Of a stretch of 64,000 nucleotides of DNA, positions 52,240 to 61,467 are shown in pieces (within the stretch, counting starts at the first letter, position 1; each line of letters opens with the position of its first letter). Source of the DNA: Gemmatimonadaceae bacterium (GTDB taxonomy: Bacteria > Gemmatimonadota > Gemmatimonadetes > Gemmatimonadales > Gemmatimonadaceae); contig JAICWO010000001.1 in assembly GCA_025934775.1 (NCBI GenBank), forward strand, positions 363,544 to 427,543, in the 5' to 3' direction. Under the pieces are notes generated by a model. The model was not told the origin of the DNA and searched no databases. It was given only the letters and a program-made list of their open reading frames with translations. Both the position numbers and the translations under genes were made by a program.

Positions 52240-52308
52240 ATGTCGATGGGATCGACATATAGGCCGAGAATGATCGAAATGTGTCGATTTTTTGCGATAT
52301 TGTCGACA
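52240..52308. promoter_or_regulatory. Cluster of TGTCGA half-sites with hairpin
   Basis: ATGTCGAT-GGG-ATCGACAT is a perfect 8-bp stem at 52240-52258. Further TGTCGA hexamers occur at 52282 (plus), 52301 (plus) and 52303 (minus), giving five in 68 bases. It lies between the convergent wtpA and yceH genes, so it could be a terminator region or a protein-binding cluster. Confidence 0.35.
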
Positions 52309-52340
52309 TATCGCCGCGACGTGGCAGCTCCCTCGCGGAG

Positions 52341-53024
52341 CTACACTCCGAGCTGCCGCTCCAACTCCTCGAACCGCGACCGCAGCTCCGCCAAGTCGCG
52401 CCGCAGCGCGTCGACACTCTCCTCGAGCGCCACAACGCGATCCGGGTCTCCCGCACTCGACGCGTTCGTCGTTCCGGTATGATGAGCACTCGCGGACCGA
52501 TCGTCGCCAGGTGACGTAACGGCCGCCGACTCCGCGCTCGGCTCTCCCCCGAGCAGATGCGCGTACCGCGACTCTTTCTGCCCCGGCCGGCGCGGGACCT
52601 CCGTGGCCAATCCGCGCCCGGAGAGCGCGTTTAGAGTTCCATCAACATCCTCCGGCGACGCGAAGTCGGCGAGCCGCGCGGTTCTCGCTCGGATCTCACC
52701 GAGAGTCTGCGGCCCGCGGAGCATGAGCACGCCGAGCACGGCGCGCTCGCGGTCGTCCAGATTCAGCTTGTCGGTGAGCAGGTGCTGGAACTTCATCACC
52801 TTCGATCCAGCCGGCTGAATCGCGCGAACGAGGCCTTCCTGCCGGAGCGCGTTCACCGCGTTCCGGACCTCGATCTCCGAGAGCTGCATCACCGGCTCGC
52901 GGTTCGAGAGTTGGTTGCACGCCGCGGTGAGCGCGTTGAGCGAGAGCGGGTACGCGTCAGGCGTGGTGGCTTCCTTCTCGATGAGCGAGCCGAGGATGCG
53001 AAGCGGAATTGCGTCAAGTTCCAT
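52341..53024 (-). CDS. YceH/DUF480 family protein
   Basis: A 227-residue protein from ATG 53024 (MELDAIPLRILGSLIEKEAT). The family's two winged-helix domains are clear: TTPDAYPLSLNALTAACNQL, SNREPVM, VRNAVNALRQEGLVRAI, then AVLGVLMLRGPQTLGEIRAR and GRGLATEVPRRPGQKESRYA. An Ala/Ser/Thr-rich linker and a C-terminal coiled coil (RVVALEESVDALRRDLAELR) follow. Function unknown; DNA binding is plausible. Confidence 0.92.
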   Translation of the reverse strand: MELDAIPLRILGSLIEKEATTPDAYPLSLNALTAACNQLSNREPVMQLSEIEVRNAVNALRQEGLVRAIQPAGSKVMKFQHLLTDKLNLDDRERAVLGVLMLRGPQTLGEIRARTARLADFASPEDVDGTLNALSGRGLATEVPRRPGQKESRYAHLLGGEPSAESAAVTSPGDDRSASAHHTGTTNASSAGDPDRVVALEESVDALRRDLAELRSRFEELERQLGV

Positions 53025-53064
53025 GGGATCTGCCAGCGACGAGTGACTCAGCGCGCACGGTGCA

Positions 53065-56000
53065 CTACTTTGCGCCGATTTGCCTCTCAATGTCGTCAAT
53101 CTCGTTCTTCGCCGCCTTCAACGCCTCCCGATGCTCCGCGCTCGGCGGCATCAGGCTCCCCTGCTGCGCCCCGTTCCCGTTGTACGCCTGCGCGATCGCC
53201 CGGAGCTGCCCGCGCAGCGCGTCCCGCCCCACCGTGAGCTTCCGCTCGAGCGCCACAGACCGCGCCGAATCGGCGCTGCTCGCGCCGTTGCGCCGCGTCC
53301 GTAGCTCCATCGCGAGCTGCTCGACTCTGACCTGCTGCGCCTGCACGTCCATGAGGAATCTCTCACGGTCCTGAAGCTGCTTCGTCGAGACCCGCGCCTC
53401 GGGATCCGCGCGCACCTCGAACGTCCGGCTGGTCGTGTCTCCATCCACGTTCAACACGACCGTGTAAGTCCCCGGCGACACGTAGGGCCCGCGATTCCCG
53501 ATCTCGTGTTGTGGGATCGGCAGCGCGGGGTGGCCGCCGCGCCCACTCGCCTCGTCGCCGCCTTCCTCGCCGCCGCCGCCGGCGCGCGCCGGAGTTGCCG
53601 GCGGCGGCTCGTGGCGAAGATCCCACACGAGGCGATCGATCACACCGGTCGACGCCGTGCCGTCGACGGTCCGAATCACGTTGCCATCGCGATCGCGCAC
53701 GGTGAGCCGCACGCTCTTCGCCGGCTTGTCGAGCCAGTACGTGAACGTCGCGCCATCCGCCGGGTTCTCGGCGGCGTAGAAGCCCTGCGCCATGTTGGAG
53801 ATGTCGTCCCAGTACTGCATGATCGTGGCGCGCGCCGGAGGGAACAGATACATCGGCGCGCTCGCGATCTCCGGCGTCCACTCCGCGATTGGCGACGCGT
53901 CGTCCAGAACCCAGAGGCTCCGGCCGTGCGTCGCGAGGATCAGATCCTTCGTGCGCGGGTGCACGAGAATATCGTCGTAGCGCGTGGTCGGCAGGTTGGC
54001 GGCGAGCTGGGACCAGTGCGCGCCGGAGTCCAGGCTGACGAAGAGGTACCGTTCAGTACCCGCGAATACCACATTTGGTTTACCAGGATACTCATAGACG
54101 CTTCTCACCGACGCATCATTGGGTAGACCGCTGGTGATGCGCGCCCAGCTCTTGCCAAAGTCCGTCGTGCGCGCGATGTACGGCGCGAAGTCGCCGGTGC
54201 GGTGTGAGTCGAACGCGACGTACGCGGTACCCTTGCTCGCACTCGACGCCGCGATGCGCCCGACGTACGTCCCGCTCGCGATGCCGGCATCCTTCGCGAT
54301 CGCGGCGCTCACTTCGCTCCAATCCTTGCCGCCATCGGTCGAGACCTGGACGTTGCCGTCATCGGTGCCGACCCAGAGCACCTTCGCATCCAACGGCGAC
54401 TCGGCGATCGTGGTCAGCTCGCCGAAGCTCGTCTCGCCGTCGTTGCGCGCGATCTTGATGTCGCGGTCGCGGATGCCCATCAGCGTGAGCGTATCGCGAT
54501 TGATCTGCCGCGTGAGATCGGGCGTCCGGGTCCACGTCACGCCGCGATCGTGCGAGATGAAGAGGCGGTTGCCGCCCATGTACACGGTCCCCGCGTCGTG
54601 CTGCGACGCCTCGAGCGGCGAGTCCCAGTCCCACCGGTACGCCGAGTCGCCCGCGGGCGGGATGGGCTTGATGTCGAAGCGGTCGCCGGTGACGGGGTCC
54701 ATGCGCTGCACGTTGCCGTCGGTCGACGACGTGTACACGGTGCGCCAGTCGCGCTTGTCGACCGCCTGACCGGTGCCGTCGCTCAATCCGATCTGCACCC
54801 AATCCGAGTTCACGATGCCGAGCCAGTGGCGCGTCGCGCTCGGCCCCATCCACGAGTGGTTGTCCTGCAGACCGCCGTAGATCCAGTACGGATCGCGGTC
54901 GTCGACGGCGATGTGATAGAATTGTCCAATTGGAATGTTGTTCATCCGGACGTACGTCTCGCCCAGATCCCAGCTCTCGTTCAAGCCGCCGTCGCCGCCG
55001 ATGATCACGTGGCGCGTATTGCGCGGATCGATCCACATGGTGTGATGATCGGTCTTGAGGCCGATGTCGTACGCCGGCGACGTCGGCGCACCCTGGAACG
55101 TGGCGCCGCCGTCCTCGCTCTTCGCGATCGTCGTGCCGAGGAGCCAGACGCGCTTGTCGGTCGTCGGATCGATGTACGGGGCGCTGTAGTACATCGGCCG
55201 CGGGTTGGTGCGGCTCACGCGACGCCACGTCGCGCCGGCGTCGTCGCTGCGGTAGGTGCCGGCTTGCGTCGCATGCTCGATCGTCGCGATGAGCACGTCC
55301 GGATTGGATTGAGAGATCGCTAAACCGATGCGGCCAATGTCGCCGGGCGGGATGCCGTGCGTGAGCCTGGTCCAGTTCGCCCCGCCGTCGGTGGTCTTGT
55401 AGATCGCGCTCCCCGGCCCGCCGCCGTTGAATCCGAACGCGGCGCGCAGCCGCTGATACGTCGCGGCGTAGAGCACGTTCGGATCGCGCGGGTCCATGAC
55501 CAGGTCGGTCGCGCCGGTGAGCGTGTCGACGTAGAGGAGTCTGTTCCACGTGCGTCCGCCGTCGGTCGTCTTGTACACGCCGCGGTCCGGTGTCGCCTTC
55601 CAGAGATTGCCGACCGCCGCGACGTAGACCACGTTCGGATCGCTCGGATGCACGAGCACGCGGCCGATGCTCGCCGTCTTCTCGAGACCGGCGTGCGTCC
55701 ACGTCGCGCCCGCGTCGGTGGTCTTGTACACGCCGGATCCCCACGAGGAGCTCTGCCGGTTGTTCTGCTCGCCCGAGCCGGCGTAGATGATGCGCGGATT
55801 TGAATGAGCAATCGCGATGTTCCCGAACGTGTTCTCCGGCTGGCCGTCGAAGATCGGGAACCAGAACGTGCCGCGATTGGTCGTCTTCCAGATCCCGCCG
55901 GTGGCGGCGGCGATGTAGATCGTCGAGGGATCGGAGGGGTCGACCTCGATGTCGTGAATGCGTCCGCCTGTCGCGGCGGGGCCGATGTTGCGGAAGTGGA

Positions 56001-56088
56001 GCGAGTCGAACGGCGAGCGCTGCGCGGCGGCGATCGACGGAAGCGCGAGCAGGGCGAAGAACGGGGCGAAGCGCGGAGGGCGGTGCAA
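53065..56088 (-). CDS. Secreted VPS10/sortilin-like BNR beta-propeller protein
   Basis: A 1007-residue protein read from a TTG start at 56088 (GGAG nine bases upstream), which gives a signal peptide FAPFFALLALPSIAAAQ. Repeated BNR/Asp-box units (VYKTTDAGATWTHAG, IYKTTDGGANWTRL, QVSTDGGKDWSEVS) build beta-propellers over about residues 30-720. A C-terminal region (FTYWLDKPAKSVRLTVRDRD) resembles an immunoglobulin-like domain, followed by a Gly/Glu linker and a helical coiled tail. Proteins of this layout are numerous in Gemmatimonadota and Acidobacteriota; no enzymatic residue set is proven. Confidence 0.9.
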   Translation of the reverse strand: MHRPPRFAPFFALLALPSIAAAQRSPFDSLHFRNIGPAATGGRIHDIEVDPSDPSTIYIAAATGGIWKTTNRGTFWFPIFDGQPENTFGNIAIAHSNPRIIYAGSGEQNNRQSSSWGSGVYKTTDAGATWTHAGLEKTASIGRVLVHPSDPNVVYVAAVGNLWKATPDRGVYKTTDGGRTWNRLLYVDTLTGATDLVMDPRDPNVLYAATYQRLRAAFGFNGGGPGSAIYKTTDGGANWTRLTHGIPPGDIGRIGLAISQSNPDVLIATIEHATQAGTYRSDDAGATWRRVSRTNPRPMYYSAPYIDPTTDKRVWLLGTTIAKSEDGGATFQGAPTSPAYDIGLKTDHHTMWIDPRNTRHVIIGGDGGLNESWDLGETYVRMNNIPIGQFYHIAVDDRDPYWIYGGLQDNHSWMGPSATRHWLGIVNSDWVQIGLSDGTGQAVDKRDWRTVYTSSTDGNVQRMDPVTGDRFDIKPIPPAGDSAYRWDWDSPLEASQHDAGTVYMGGNRLFISHDRGVTWTRTPDLTRQINRDTLTLMGIRDRDIKIARNDGETSFGELTTIAESPLDAKVLWVGTDDGNVQVSTDGGKDWSEVSAAIAKDAGIASGTYVGRIAASSASKGTAYVAFDSHRTGDFAPYIARTTDFGKSWARITSGLPNDASVRSVYEYPGKPNVVFAGTERYLFVSLDSGAHWSQLAANLPTTRYDDILVHPRTKDLILATHGRSLWVLDDASPIAEWTPEIASAPMYLFPPARATIMQYWDDISNMAQGFYAAENPADGATFTYWLDKPAKSVRLTVRDRDGNVIRTVDGTASTGVIDRLVWDLRHEPPPATPARAGGGGEEGGDEASGRGGHPALPIPQHEIGNRGPYVSPGTYTVVLNVDGDTTSRTFEVRADPEARVSTKQLQDRERFLMDVQAQQVRVEQLAMELRTRRNGASSADSARSVALERKLTVGRDALRGQLRAIAQAYNGNGAQQGSLMPPSAEHREALKAAKNEIDDIERQIGAK

Positions 56089-56257
56089 GGCGGGAGCTCC
56101 GGTGGGGTGCGTGACGCGTCAAATCTGTGCGTGATCCGACGGCCCGGCTAGCAATCCAGGCGCGCCGGGTGACATCTTCCTACGTCCCGCCGCATCGACC
56201 GTGCACGTGGCGAATGCGGGGCCTGCGGCGCTCGCCCACTCCAAGCTTACGGACGCG

Positions 56258-56536
56258 ATGAACACATTGCTCGCGATATCCTATGTGGCGCTGCTCATCG
56301 CGATCATCGTGGGTTTCTTCTGGGCGCTGTTGACGCTCGCCGAGCTGCGGCGCGGGCAGGCGCGGCTCCAACGAACCGTCGATCGGATTGCACGATCGGT
56401 CGGGTCGCCGCCGAGCCCCGAGCAGGCCGTGATTATCTGCGAGCGATGCGGCGCGGAGTACTCGGCGGAGCTCACCGGATGCGATCAGTGCGGGCGCGCC
56501 AAGCCGAAGGACGCCGTCGCGCACTATCCAATGTGA
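56258..56536 (+). CDS. Membrane-anchored zinc-ribbon protein
   Basis: A 92-residue protein from ATG 56258 (MNTLLAISYVALLIAIIVGF): one N-terminal membrane span, a short basic helix (LRRGQARLQRTVDRIARS), and a C-terminal zinc ribbon with CERCGAEYSAELTGCDQCG (two CxxC pairs). Role unknown. Convergent with the ADOP permease gene. Confidence 0.75.
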   Translation: MNTLLAISYVALLIAIIVGFFWALLTLAELRRGQARLQRTVDRIARSVGSPPSPEQAVIICERCGAEYSAELTGCDQCGRAKPKDAVAHYPM

Positions 56537-56579
56537 GTCGAGCGCTCGAGCGTTCTCGAATAGCGACGCGCGAGTCCCC

Positions 56580-59228
56580 TCACTCCGCCCTGAGCGCCAC
56601 CACCGGATCCACCCGCATTGCCCTCCGCGCCGGCGCGTACGATGCCACCAGCGCCACCGCGCCGAGCAGTGCGACCACGAGCACGTACGTGATCGGATCG
56701 GCCGCCCCGACCCCGTAGAGATACGCCTGCACGGCGCGCGCACTGAGCGCGGAGAGCGCGACGCCGAGCCCCAGCCCCACGCCGACCAGAATCGCGCCGT
56801 GCCGCAGCACGAGACGCGCGACGTCAGCCGGCTGCGCGCCGAGGGCGACCCGCACGCCGATCTCGCGCGTACGCTGTCCGACCGCGTACGCGATCACGCC
56901 ATACAGTCCCACCGCCGAAAGTACGAGCGCGGCGAGTGCGAACACGCCGAGCAGCGCCATCGCGAATTTCGGCCCCGCGAAGATCGCGCGCATTTCGTCG
57001 TCGGCCGTGCGCACCTGCCACAGATCAAGCTCGCCGCCCATGGCGCGCACGGCTGCGCGAATCGTCGCCGTGAGCGCGTCCGGCGCGAGCGCCGTGCGAA
57101 ACACGATCGTCGCCGACGGGAAGAACGACGACGTCGGCATGTACAGTTGCAGATCGTGTTGATCGCCGTGCAGTCCGGGCACGGTAATGTCGCCGGCGAC
57201 GCCGACGACGCTCGCGACGACCTTGCCGATGCGCACACGCTGGCCGAGCGCGTCGCGATCGGGCCAGAGCCGGCGCGCGAGCCGCTCGTTGACGATGATC
57301 TCGTCGGATGGCGTCGCGGAACGTCCCGTGGTGTCGCCGCCGAACGTGCGGCCTCGCAGCGGAATGCCCGCGGTGTGAAAGAAGCCCGGCTGCACGGCCG
57401 TGAATCCGGTCACGCCGACGCTCGCCGCGGGCGCGGTCGGGGCGTCGATGAGCTGGAATCCGCCGGCGCTCACGCCGCTCTCCGGCGGGAGCTCACCCGC
57501 GATGACCGCGTTGCGGATGCCGGGCGTGGCGCGAAGGCGTTGCAGAAAGTCGGCGGTCAACGCGCGCCGCTGATCCTGTGTGGAGTGCCGGCCCATGCGG
57601 ACGGTCGCCGCGGCAAGTCCGTGCGGCGCGAAGCCGACGTCGGCGCGCTGCATGGCGTTGAACGAGCGCACGAGCAGTCCGGCGCTCACGAGCAGCGTGA
57701 CCGAGAGCGCGATCTCTCCCACGATGAGCGCCGAGCGGAACGCGCGCGTGCCGCGGCCGCCGTCGCCGGCGCGCACGCCGGATTTGAGTCGTTCGCTCAG
57801 GCCGCGCGCGGTCGCGAAGAGCGCGGGCGCCGTGCCGAAGAGCAATCCGGTCCCGATCGCGACGGCCATCGTCCACGCGAGGACCGCCGGCTCGATCGCG
57901 ACCTGATCGAGGTCCTCGAGACCGGGCGGACGGATCGTTAGAAAAATGTGAATCGCGGCCCACGCCAATCCCAAGCCGAGCGCGCCGCCGGTCGCGGCGA
58001 CGGTGAAGCTCTCGGCGAAGAGCAGTCGTGCGAGGCGCGCGCGGCCGGCGCCGAGCGCCGCCCGAATCGCGAACTCGCGCTGGCGCGACCACGCCCGCAC
58101 GAGGAGCAGATTCGCCACGTTGGCGCACGCGATGAGCAGCACGACGGCGACCGCGCCGAAGAGCAGCACGATCCCGCGCCGCAGGCCGCGGCCGAGGAGA
58201 TCCGTGGCGCGCGACGCGCCCGCCTCGAGGCTGCCCCAGCTCTCGTGCCCGGGGAGCTGCACCGCGATCGCCGTGAGCTCGTGATTCACCGCTTCGATCC
58301 CGATACCGCGGCGCAGTCGGCCAATCGCGGTGAACTGGCCGGTTGTCGTATCCGAGAGCGGCGTCCAGACGGCGCGCGGCGATTCATCGCCGACGAACGG
58401 CAGAACGAACCCGGCGGGGAGCACGCCGACGATCACCCGCGTCACGCTGTCCACCGCGATCGCGCGGCCCACGATGTCCGATCGTCCGCCGAAGCGCGAC
58501 TGCCACTCGGCGTAGCCGAGCATCGCGACCGGCGCGGCGCCGGGGCGCGAGTCGGCGGGCGCGAACCCGCGACCGACCGCGGGATGCACGCCGAGGAGCG
58601 CGAGCGTGTTGGACGACATCGCGCCGCCTTTCACGTTCTCCGACCGCGTGCCGTCGCGCAGCTCGGCGTCGCGCGTCATGGCGAGCGCGATGCCCTGAAG
58701 CGAGTGCGCACGCGCGCGCCACGCGTCGACCACGTCGCGCTGCGGCGCGATGAGAATGTGTCCCTGCGCGCCGACGAGCGTGAGCCAGGCGAGGTCGCTG
58801 CCGTCGGGAAAGGGGAGCGGTGCAATGAGCAAACTATGAACGACGCTGAAGATCGCCGCGTTGGCGCCGATGCCGAGCGCCAGCGTGGCGATCGCCGTCG
58901 CCGTGAAGAGTGGCGCGCGCCGCGCCTGGCGGAGCGCGATGCGGACGTCTTGCGCGAGTTCGCCGATCCACTCGGCGATCCGAGCGCGGCGCAGCGGCCC
59001 GGTCGAGACGGCGAGCGCGTGCCGGCGGACGTCGCCCGCATCGCCAAACTGATGCCACGCCTCGGCGTACGCCGCCTCGCGATCGACGCCGTGCGCCATC
59101 AGCTCGGCGGCGCGCATGCCGATGTGAAAGCGGAGCTCGTCGTCGACGTCGCGCGTAACGTGCGCGGCGGAGCGCCACGGGAGACGGAAGAGGCGCCGGA
59201 CGCGACGGGGAAGATGCCGATCGGCCAT
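56580..59228 (-). CDS. ADOP/MacB-FtsX family ABC permease
   Basis: An 882-residue protein from ATG 59228 (MADRHLPRRVRRLFRLPWRS). The N-terminal ADOP module reads VDDELRFHIGMRAAELMAHG and AYAEAWHQFGDAGDVRRHAL. Two repeats of a span, a large periplasmic MacB-like domain and an FtsX domain follow (LARRAPLF-type linker, ATLALGIGANAAIFSVVHSL, VLLIACANVANLLLVRAWSR, VVLSAVGLYGVIAYAVGQRT). ADOP proteins have no ATPase domain of their own and are common in Acidobacteriota and Gemmatimonadota next to PadR regulators, as here (11 bases). Transported substrate unknown. Confidence 0.92.
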   Translation of the reverse strand: MADRHLPRRVRRLFRLPWRSAAHVTRDVDDELRFHIGMRAAELMAHGVDREAAYAEAWHQFGDAGDVRRHALAVSTGPLRRARIAEWIGELAQDVRIALRQARRAPLFTATAIATLALGIGANAAIFSVVHSLLIAPLPFPDGSDLAWLTLVGAQGHILIAPQRDVVDAWRARAHSLQGIALAMTRDAELRDGTRSENVKGGAMSSNTLALLGVHPAVGRGFAPADSRPGAAPVAMLGYAEWQSRFGGRSDIVGRAIAVDSVTRVIVGVLPAGFVLPFVGDESPRAVWTPLSDTTTGQFTAIGRLRRGIGIEAVNHELTAIAVQLPGHESWGSLEAGASRATDLLGRGLRRGIVLLFGAVAVVLLIACANVANLLLVRAWSRQREFAIRAALGAGRARLARLLFAESFTVAATGGALGLGLAWAAIHIFLTIRPPGLEDLDQVAIEPAVLAWTMAVAIGTGLLFGTAPALFATARGLSERLKSGVRAGDGGRGTRAFRSALIVGEIALSVTLLVSAGLLVRSFNAMQRADVGFAPHGLAAATVRMGRHSTQDQRRALTADFLQRLRATPGIRNAVIAGELPPESGVSAGGFQLIDAPTAPAASVGVTGFTAVQPGFFHTAGIPLRGRTFGGDTTGRSATPSDEIIVNERLARRLWPDRDALGQRVRIGKVVASVVGVAGDITVPGLHGDQHDLQLYMPTSSFFPSATIVFRTALAPDALTATIRAAVRAMGGELDLWQVRTADDEMRAIFAGPKFAMALLGVFALAALVLSAVGLYGVIAYAVGQRTREIGVRVALGAQPADVARLVLRHGAILVGVGLGLGVALSALSARAVQAYLYGVGAADPITYVLVVALLGAVALVASYAPARRAMRVDPVVALRAE

Positions 59229-59239
59229 GATCGCGACCC

Positions 59240-59572
59240 TCAGTTGGACTCGAGCACCGCGTTCACGGCGCCGGAGTATTTGCGCCACGCGGTGAGCTCG
59301 GCGCGAAGCGTCTGCCGGCCGCGCGCGGTGAGTGAGTAGTACTTCGCGCGACGATTGTTCTCCGAAAGTCCCCATTCGGCGCGAATGGCGCCGTCGCTCT
59401 CGAGGCGGTGGAGCGCCTTGTACAGCGCGGCGTCGACGATCGTGAGCTCGCCGCCCGCGCGGTCGCCGATCCATTTCGCGATCGCGTAGCCGTGCATCGG
59501 ATCCCAGACCAGCGCCTTGAGGATGAGCACGTCGAGCGTGCCGCGTCGGAGATCGTCGGAGTCGCGTGGCAT
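59240..59572 (-). CDS. PadR family transcriptional regulator
   Basis: A 110-residue winged-helix protein: LRRGTLDVLILKALVWDPMH, GYAIAKWI, VDAALYKALHRLESDGAIRA, SENNRRAKYYSLTARGRQTL. This is the PadR DNA-binding domain with a short C-terminal helix (subfamily 2 size). It lies 11 bases before the ADOP permease gene, so it probably represses this operon in response to a small molecule. A palindrome sits right before its start codon. Confidence 0.93.
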   Translation of the reverse strand: MPRDSDDLRRGTLDVLILKALVWDPMHGYAIAKWIGDRAGGELTIVDAALYKALHRLESDGAIRAEWGLSENNRRAKYYSLTARGRQTLRAELTAWRKYSGAVNAVLESN

Positions 59573-59578
59573 GGCTGT

Positions 59579-59597
59579 CCACTGAAATAGTTAGTGG
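59579..59597. promoter_or_regulatory. Candidate PadR operator
   Basis: ccactgaaatagttagtgg, an imperfect 19-bp palindrome (CCACTRA-N5-TTAGTGG), lies 7 bases upstream of the padR-like start codon, between it and a candidate promoter. Position suits autorepression. Confidence 0.4.
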
Positions 59598-59601
59598 AGC
59601 G

Positions 59602-59630
59602 ACGATGCAGGCGGGGCGCGATGTTGTCAA
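59602..59630 (-). promoter_or_regulatory. Candidate promoter of the padR-ADOP operon
   Basis: On the minus strand TTGACA (plus 59625-59630), a 17-base spacer and CATCGT (59602-59607). The -35 box is perfect, the -10 box weak. Confidence 0.35.
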
Positions 59631-59642
59631 GTGTCGCCGGTC

Positions 59643-59672
59643 TTGTCGTACACAGCCGCGCGACTGCATAAT
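59643..59672 (+). promoter_or_regulatory. Candidate promoter of the S51 peptidase gene
   Basis: TTGTCG (59643-59648), an 18-base spacer and CATAAT (59667-59672, five of six consensus bases). Transcription would start near 59680, about 68 bases before ATG 59748. It is back to back with the padR-like promoter. Confidence 0.45.
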
Positions 59673-59747
59673 CACTCCACGCCGCCGTTCCCCGCGTGTA
59701 ATATCCGGTTGCCGCACGTCTCATCCGAGCATTCTCCCGAGGGTCAC

Positions 59748-61247
59748 ATGACCGTCCTTCGCCGCGCCGCTGTCGCGCTCATCGTCGTCTCGTCGCCGCT
59801 CGCCGCCCAGTCCACTACGCAGACCGGGCATCCCACGTCCCGCGGCTCGCACGGCGCGATCCGGGTCGGCTCGCCCAAGGGGACCGTCATCGTGGTCGGC
59901 GGCGGCGCGATGGGACCGGAGATCACCGGACGGTTCATCCAAGCGGCCGGCGGCCCGGACGCGCTCATCATCGACATTCCGACGGCCGGCGGCGACAGCG
60001 TGTACGACCAGAACGCGTCGGGCGCTCGCGGGCTGCGTGCGGCTGGCGCACACAACGTCGTCGTGCTGCACACGACCGACCGCAAGATCGCCGACTCGGA
60101 CTCGTTCCCGTCGATCATCGCGAAGGCGGGCGGCGTCTGGTTCGACGGAGGGCGCCAGTTCCATCTCGTCGACTCGTATGCCGGCACCAAGACCGAGCGG
60201 GCGTTCGACGACCTGCTCGCGCGCGGCGGCGTGGTCGGCGGCAGCTCGGCGGGCGCGTCGATCCTCGGCGACTTCCTCGTCCGCGGCGCGCCGTCGAATA
60301 ACAATTTCATCATGGACGCTCCCGGCTACGAGAAGGGCTTCGCCTTCCTCAAGAACGTCGGGATCGACCAGCATGTCGTCGCGCGCTCGCGCCTGCGGGA
60401 TCTCGCCGACTCGATCATGCCGCGGCATCCGCAGCTGCTCGGGATCAGCGAGGACGAGGGGACGGCGTGGGTGGTGCGGGGCGACACGGCGGAGATCGTC
60501 GGGCGCAATCGCGCGTTCGTGTACGGGGGGACCTCGACCGATCCCGGCAAGCCGTTCCTGACGCTCCACCCGGGCGACAGGTACGACCTCGGCGCGCGGC
60601 GCGTGCTGCACCGCGGGATCTCCAGCACGCGGCTCAGCGAGGCGTTCATCGATTCAATATTCAAGAACTATAGCAGCGCCGACCACGCGGCCACGGTGCT
60701 CGTCGCGCAGCACGGGCAGATGTTCCTCAGCAACGCGTACGGCGTACCGGCGCAGCCCAAGTTTCTACCCGCCACCACGGAACCGCAGTTCGACCTGGGC
60801 GGAATCTCGGCGGTGTACCAGGGACTCGCGGCACAGATCGCGAAGCACGACACGACGCACCCGGCGGTGAACCACACCTTCTACGTCCGCCGCGTCTTCA
60901 GCCCGGTCGGCCTGCACCGCACCACGATCGACAGCGCGGGGAACGTGAAGTCGGACGTCGACGAGATGTACCGGCTGGCGCTCGGGATCTCGTACCCGCG
61001 GACGTTCATTCGCGACACGGCATCGGCGCAAGCGGTCGAGCTCACGCGCGGCTGGTCGGCCGACCGGTACGAGGGCGCGCTGCGGTTGAGCGCGTACTAC
61101 GCGCCCGACGGCAAGCGGGCGGCGTTCGTGCGGTACCCCGACTCCGATGCGACGATCATCGTGGTGACGAATGATGATGCGGCGGATGCGAAGGGGATGG
61201 CGGAGAGGATCGCGGATCGGTTGTTGTTTGGGAAAAAGGGGCGGTAG
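59748..61247 (+). CDS. S51/cyanophycinase-like peptidase fused to a degenerate beta-lactamase-like domain
   Basis: A 499-residue secreted protein from ATG 59748 (signal peptide VALIVVSSPLAAQS). Residues about 40-290 are an S51/cyanophycinase domain: GTVIVVGGGAMGPEITGRFI, GGVWFDGGRQFHL, the nucleophile in VVGGSSAGAS (Ser167), and ISEDEGTAWVV. Residues about 300-499 look like a serine beta-lactamase/PBP-type domain (ATVLVAQHGQMFLSNAYG, FDLGGISAVYQGLA, FSPVGLHRTTIDSAG, TIIVVTNDDAADAKGMAERI). Where active members have Ser-x-x-Lys, this one reads Ser-Ala-Val-Tyr, so that domain is probably inactive. Target of the peptidase unknown. Confidence 0.85.
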   Translation: MTVLRRAAVALIVVSSPLAAQSTTQTGHPTSRGSHGAIRVGSPKGTVIVVGGGAMGPEITGRFIQAAGGPDALIIDIPTAGGDSVYDQNASGARGLRAAGAHNVVVLHTTDRKIADSDSFPSIIAKAGGVWFDGGRQFHLVDSYAGTKTERAFDDLLARGGVVGGSSAGASILGDFLVRGAPSNNNFIMDAPGYEKGFAFLKNVGIDQHVVARSRLRDLADSIMPRHPQLLGISEDEGTAWVVRGDTAEIVGRNRAFVYGGTSTDPGKPFLTLHPGDRYDLGARRVLHRGISSTRLSEAFIDSIFKNYSSADHAATVLVAQHGQMFLSNAYGVPAQPKFLPATTEPQFDLGGISAVYQGLAAQIAKHDTTHPAVNHTFYVRRVFSPVGLHRTTIDSAGNVKSDVDEMYRLALGISYPRTFIRDTASAQAVELTRGWSADRYEGALRLSAYYAPDGKRAAFVRYPDSDATIIVVTNDDAADAKGMAERIADRLLFGKKGR

Positions 61248-61292
61248 CGCGGGATTCGGTCGCCGCCGCGTCGAGATCGCGACGTGAAAGCC

Positions 61293-61412
61293 GAGACCAG
61301 TTTCGAGACGCAAGATTAGAGACTGGAGACATGAGTGAGATTGTGAATCGCGCAGCGACGCCGTCTCACTCGCGTCTCGGATCTCGCATCTCGCATTCTC
61401 GAAACTGGTCTC
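61293..61412. repeat. Purine/pyrimidine inverted repeat (element C)
   Basis: gagaccagtttcgaga (61293-61308) and tctcgaaactggtctc (61397-61412) are perfect reverse complements. Between them the left side is gag/aga-rich and the right side tct/ctc-rich, so the stem could extend inward. It lies between the convergent S51 and metallo-beta-lactamase genes. Confidence 0.8.
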
Positions 61413-61467
61413 AGGATCGACGTCGAGATTCCACCTCGCCACGCCGGCGCGCGTCCCGCTCCCGCCG

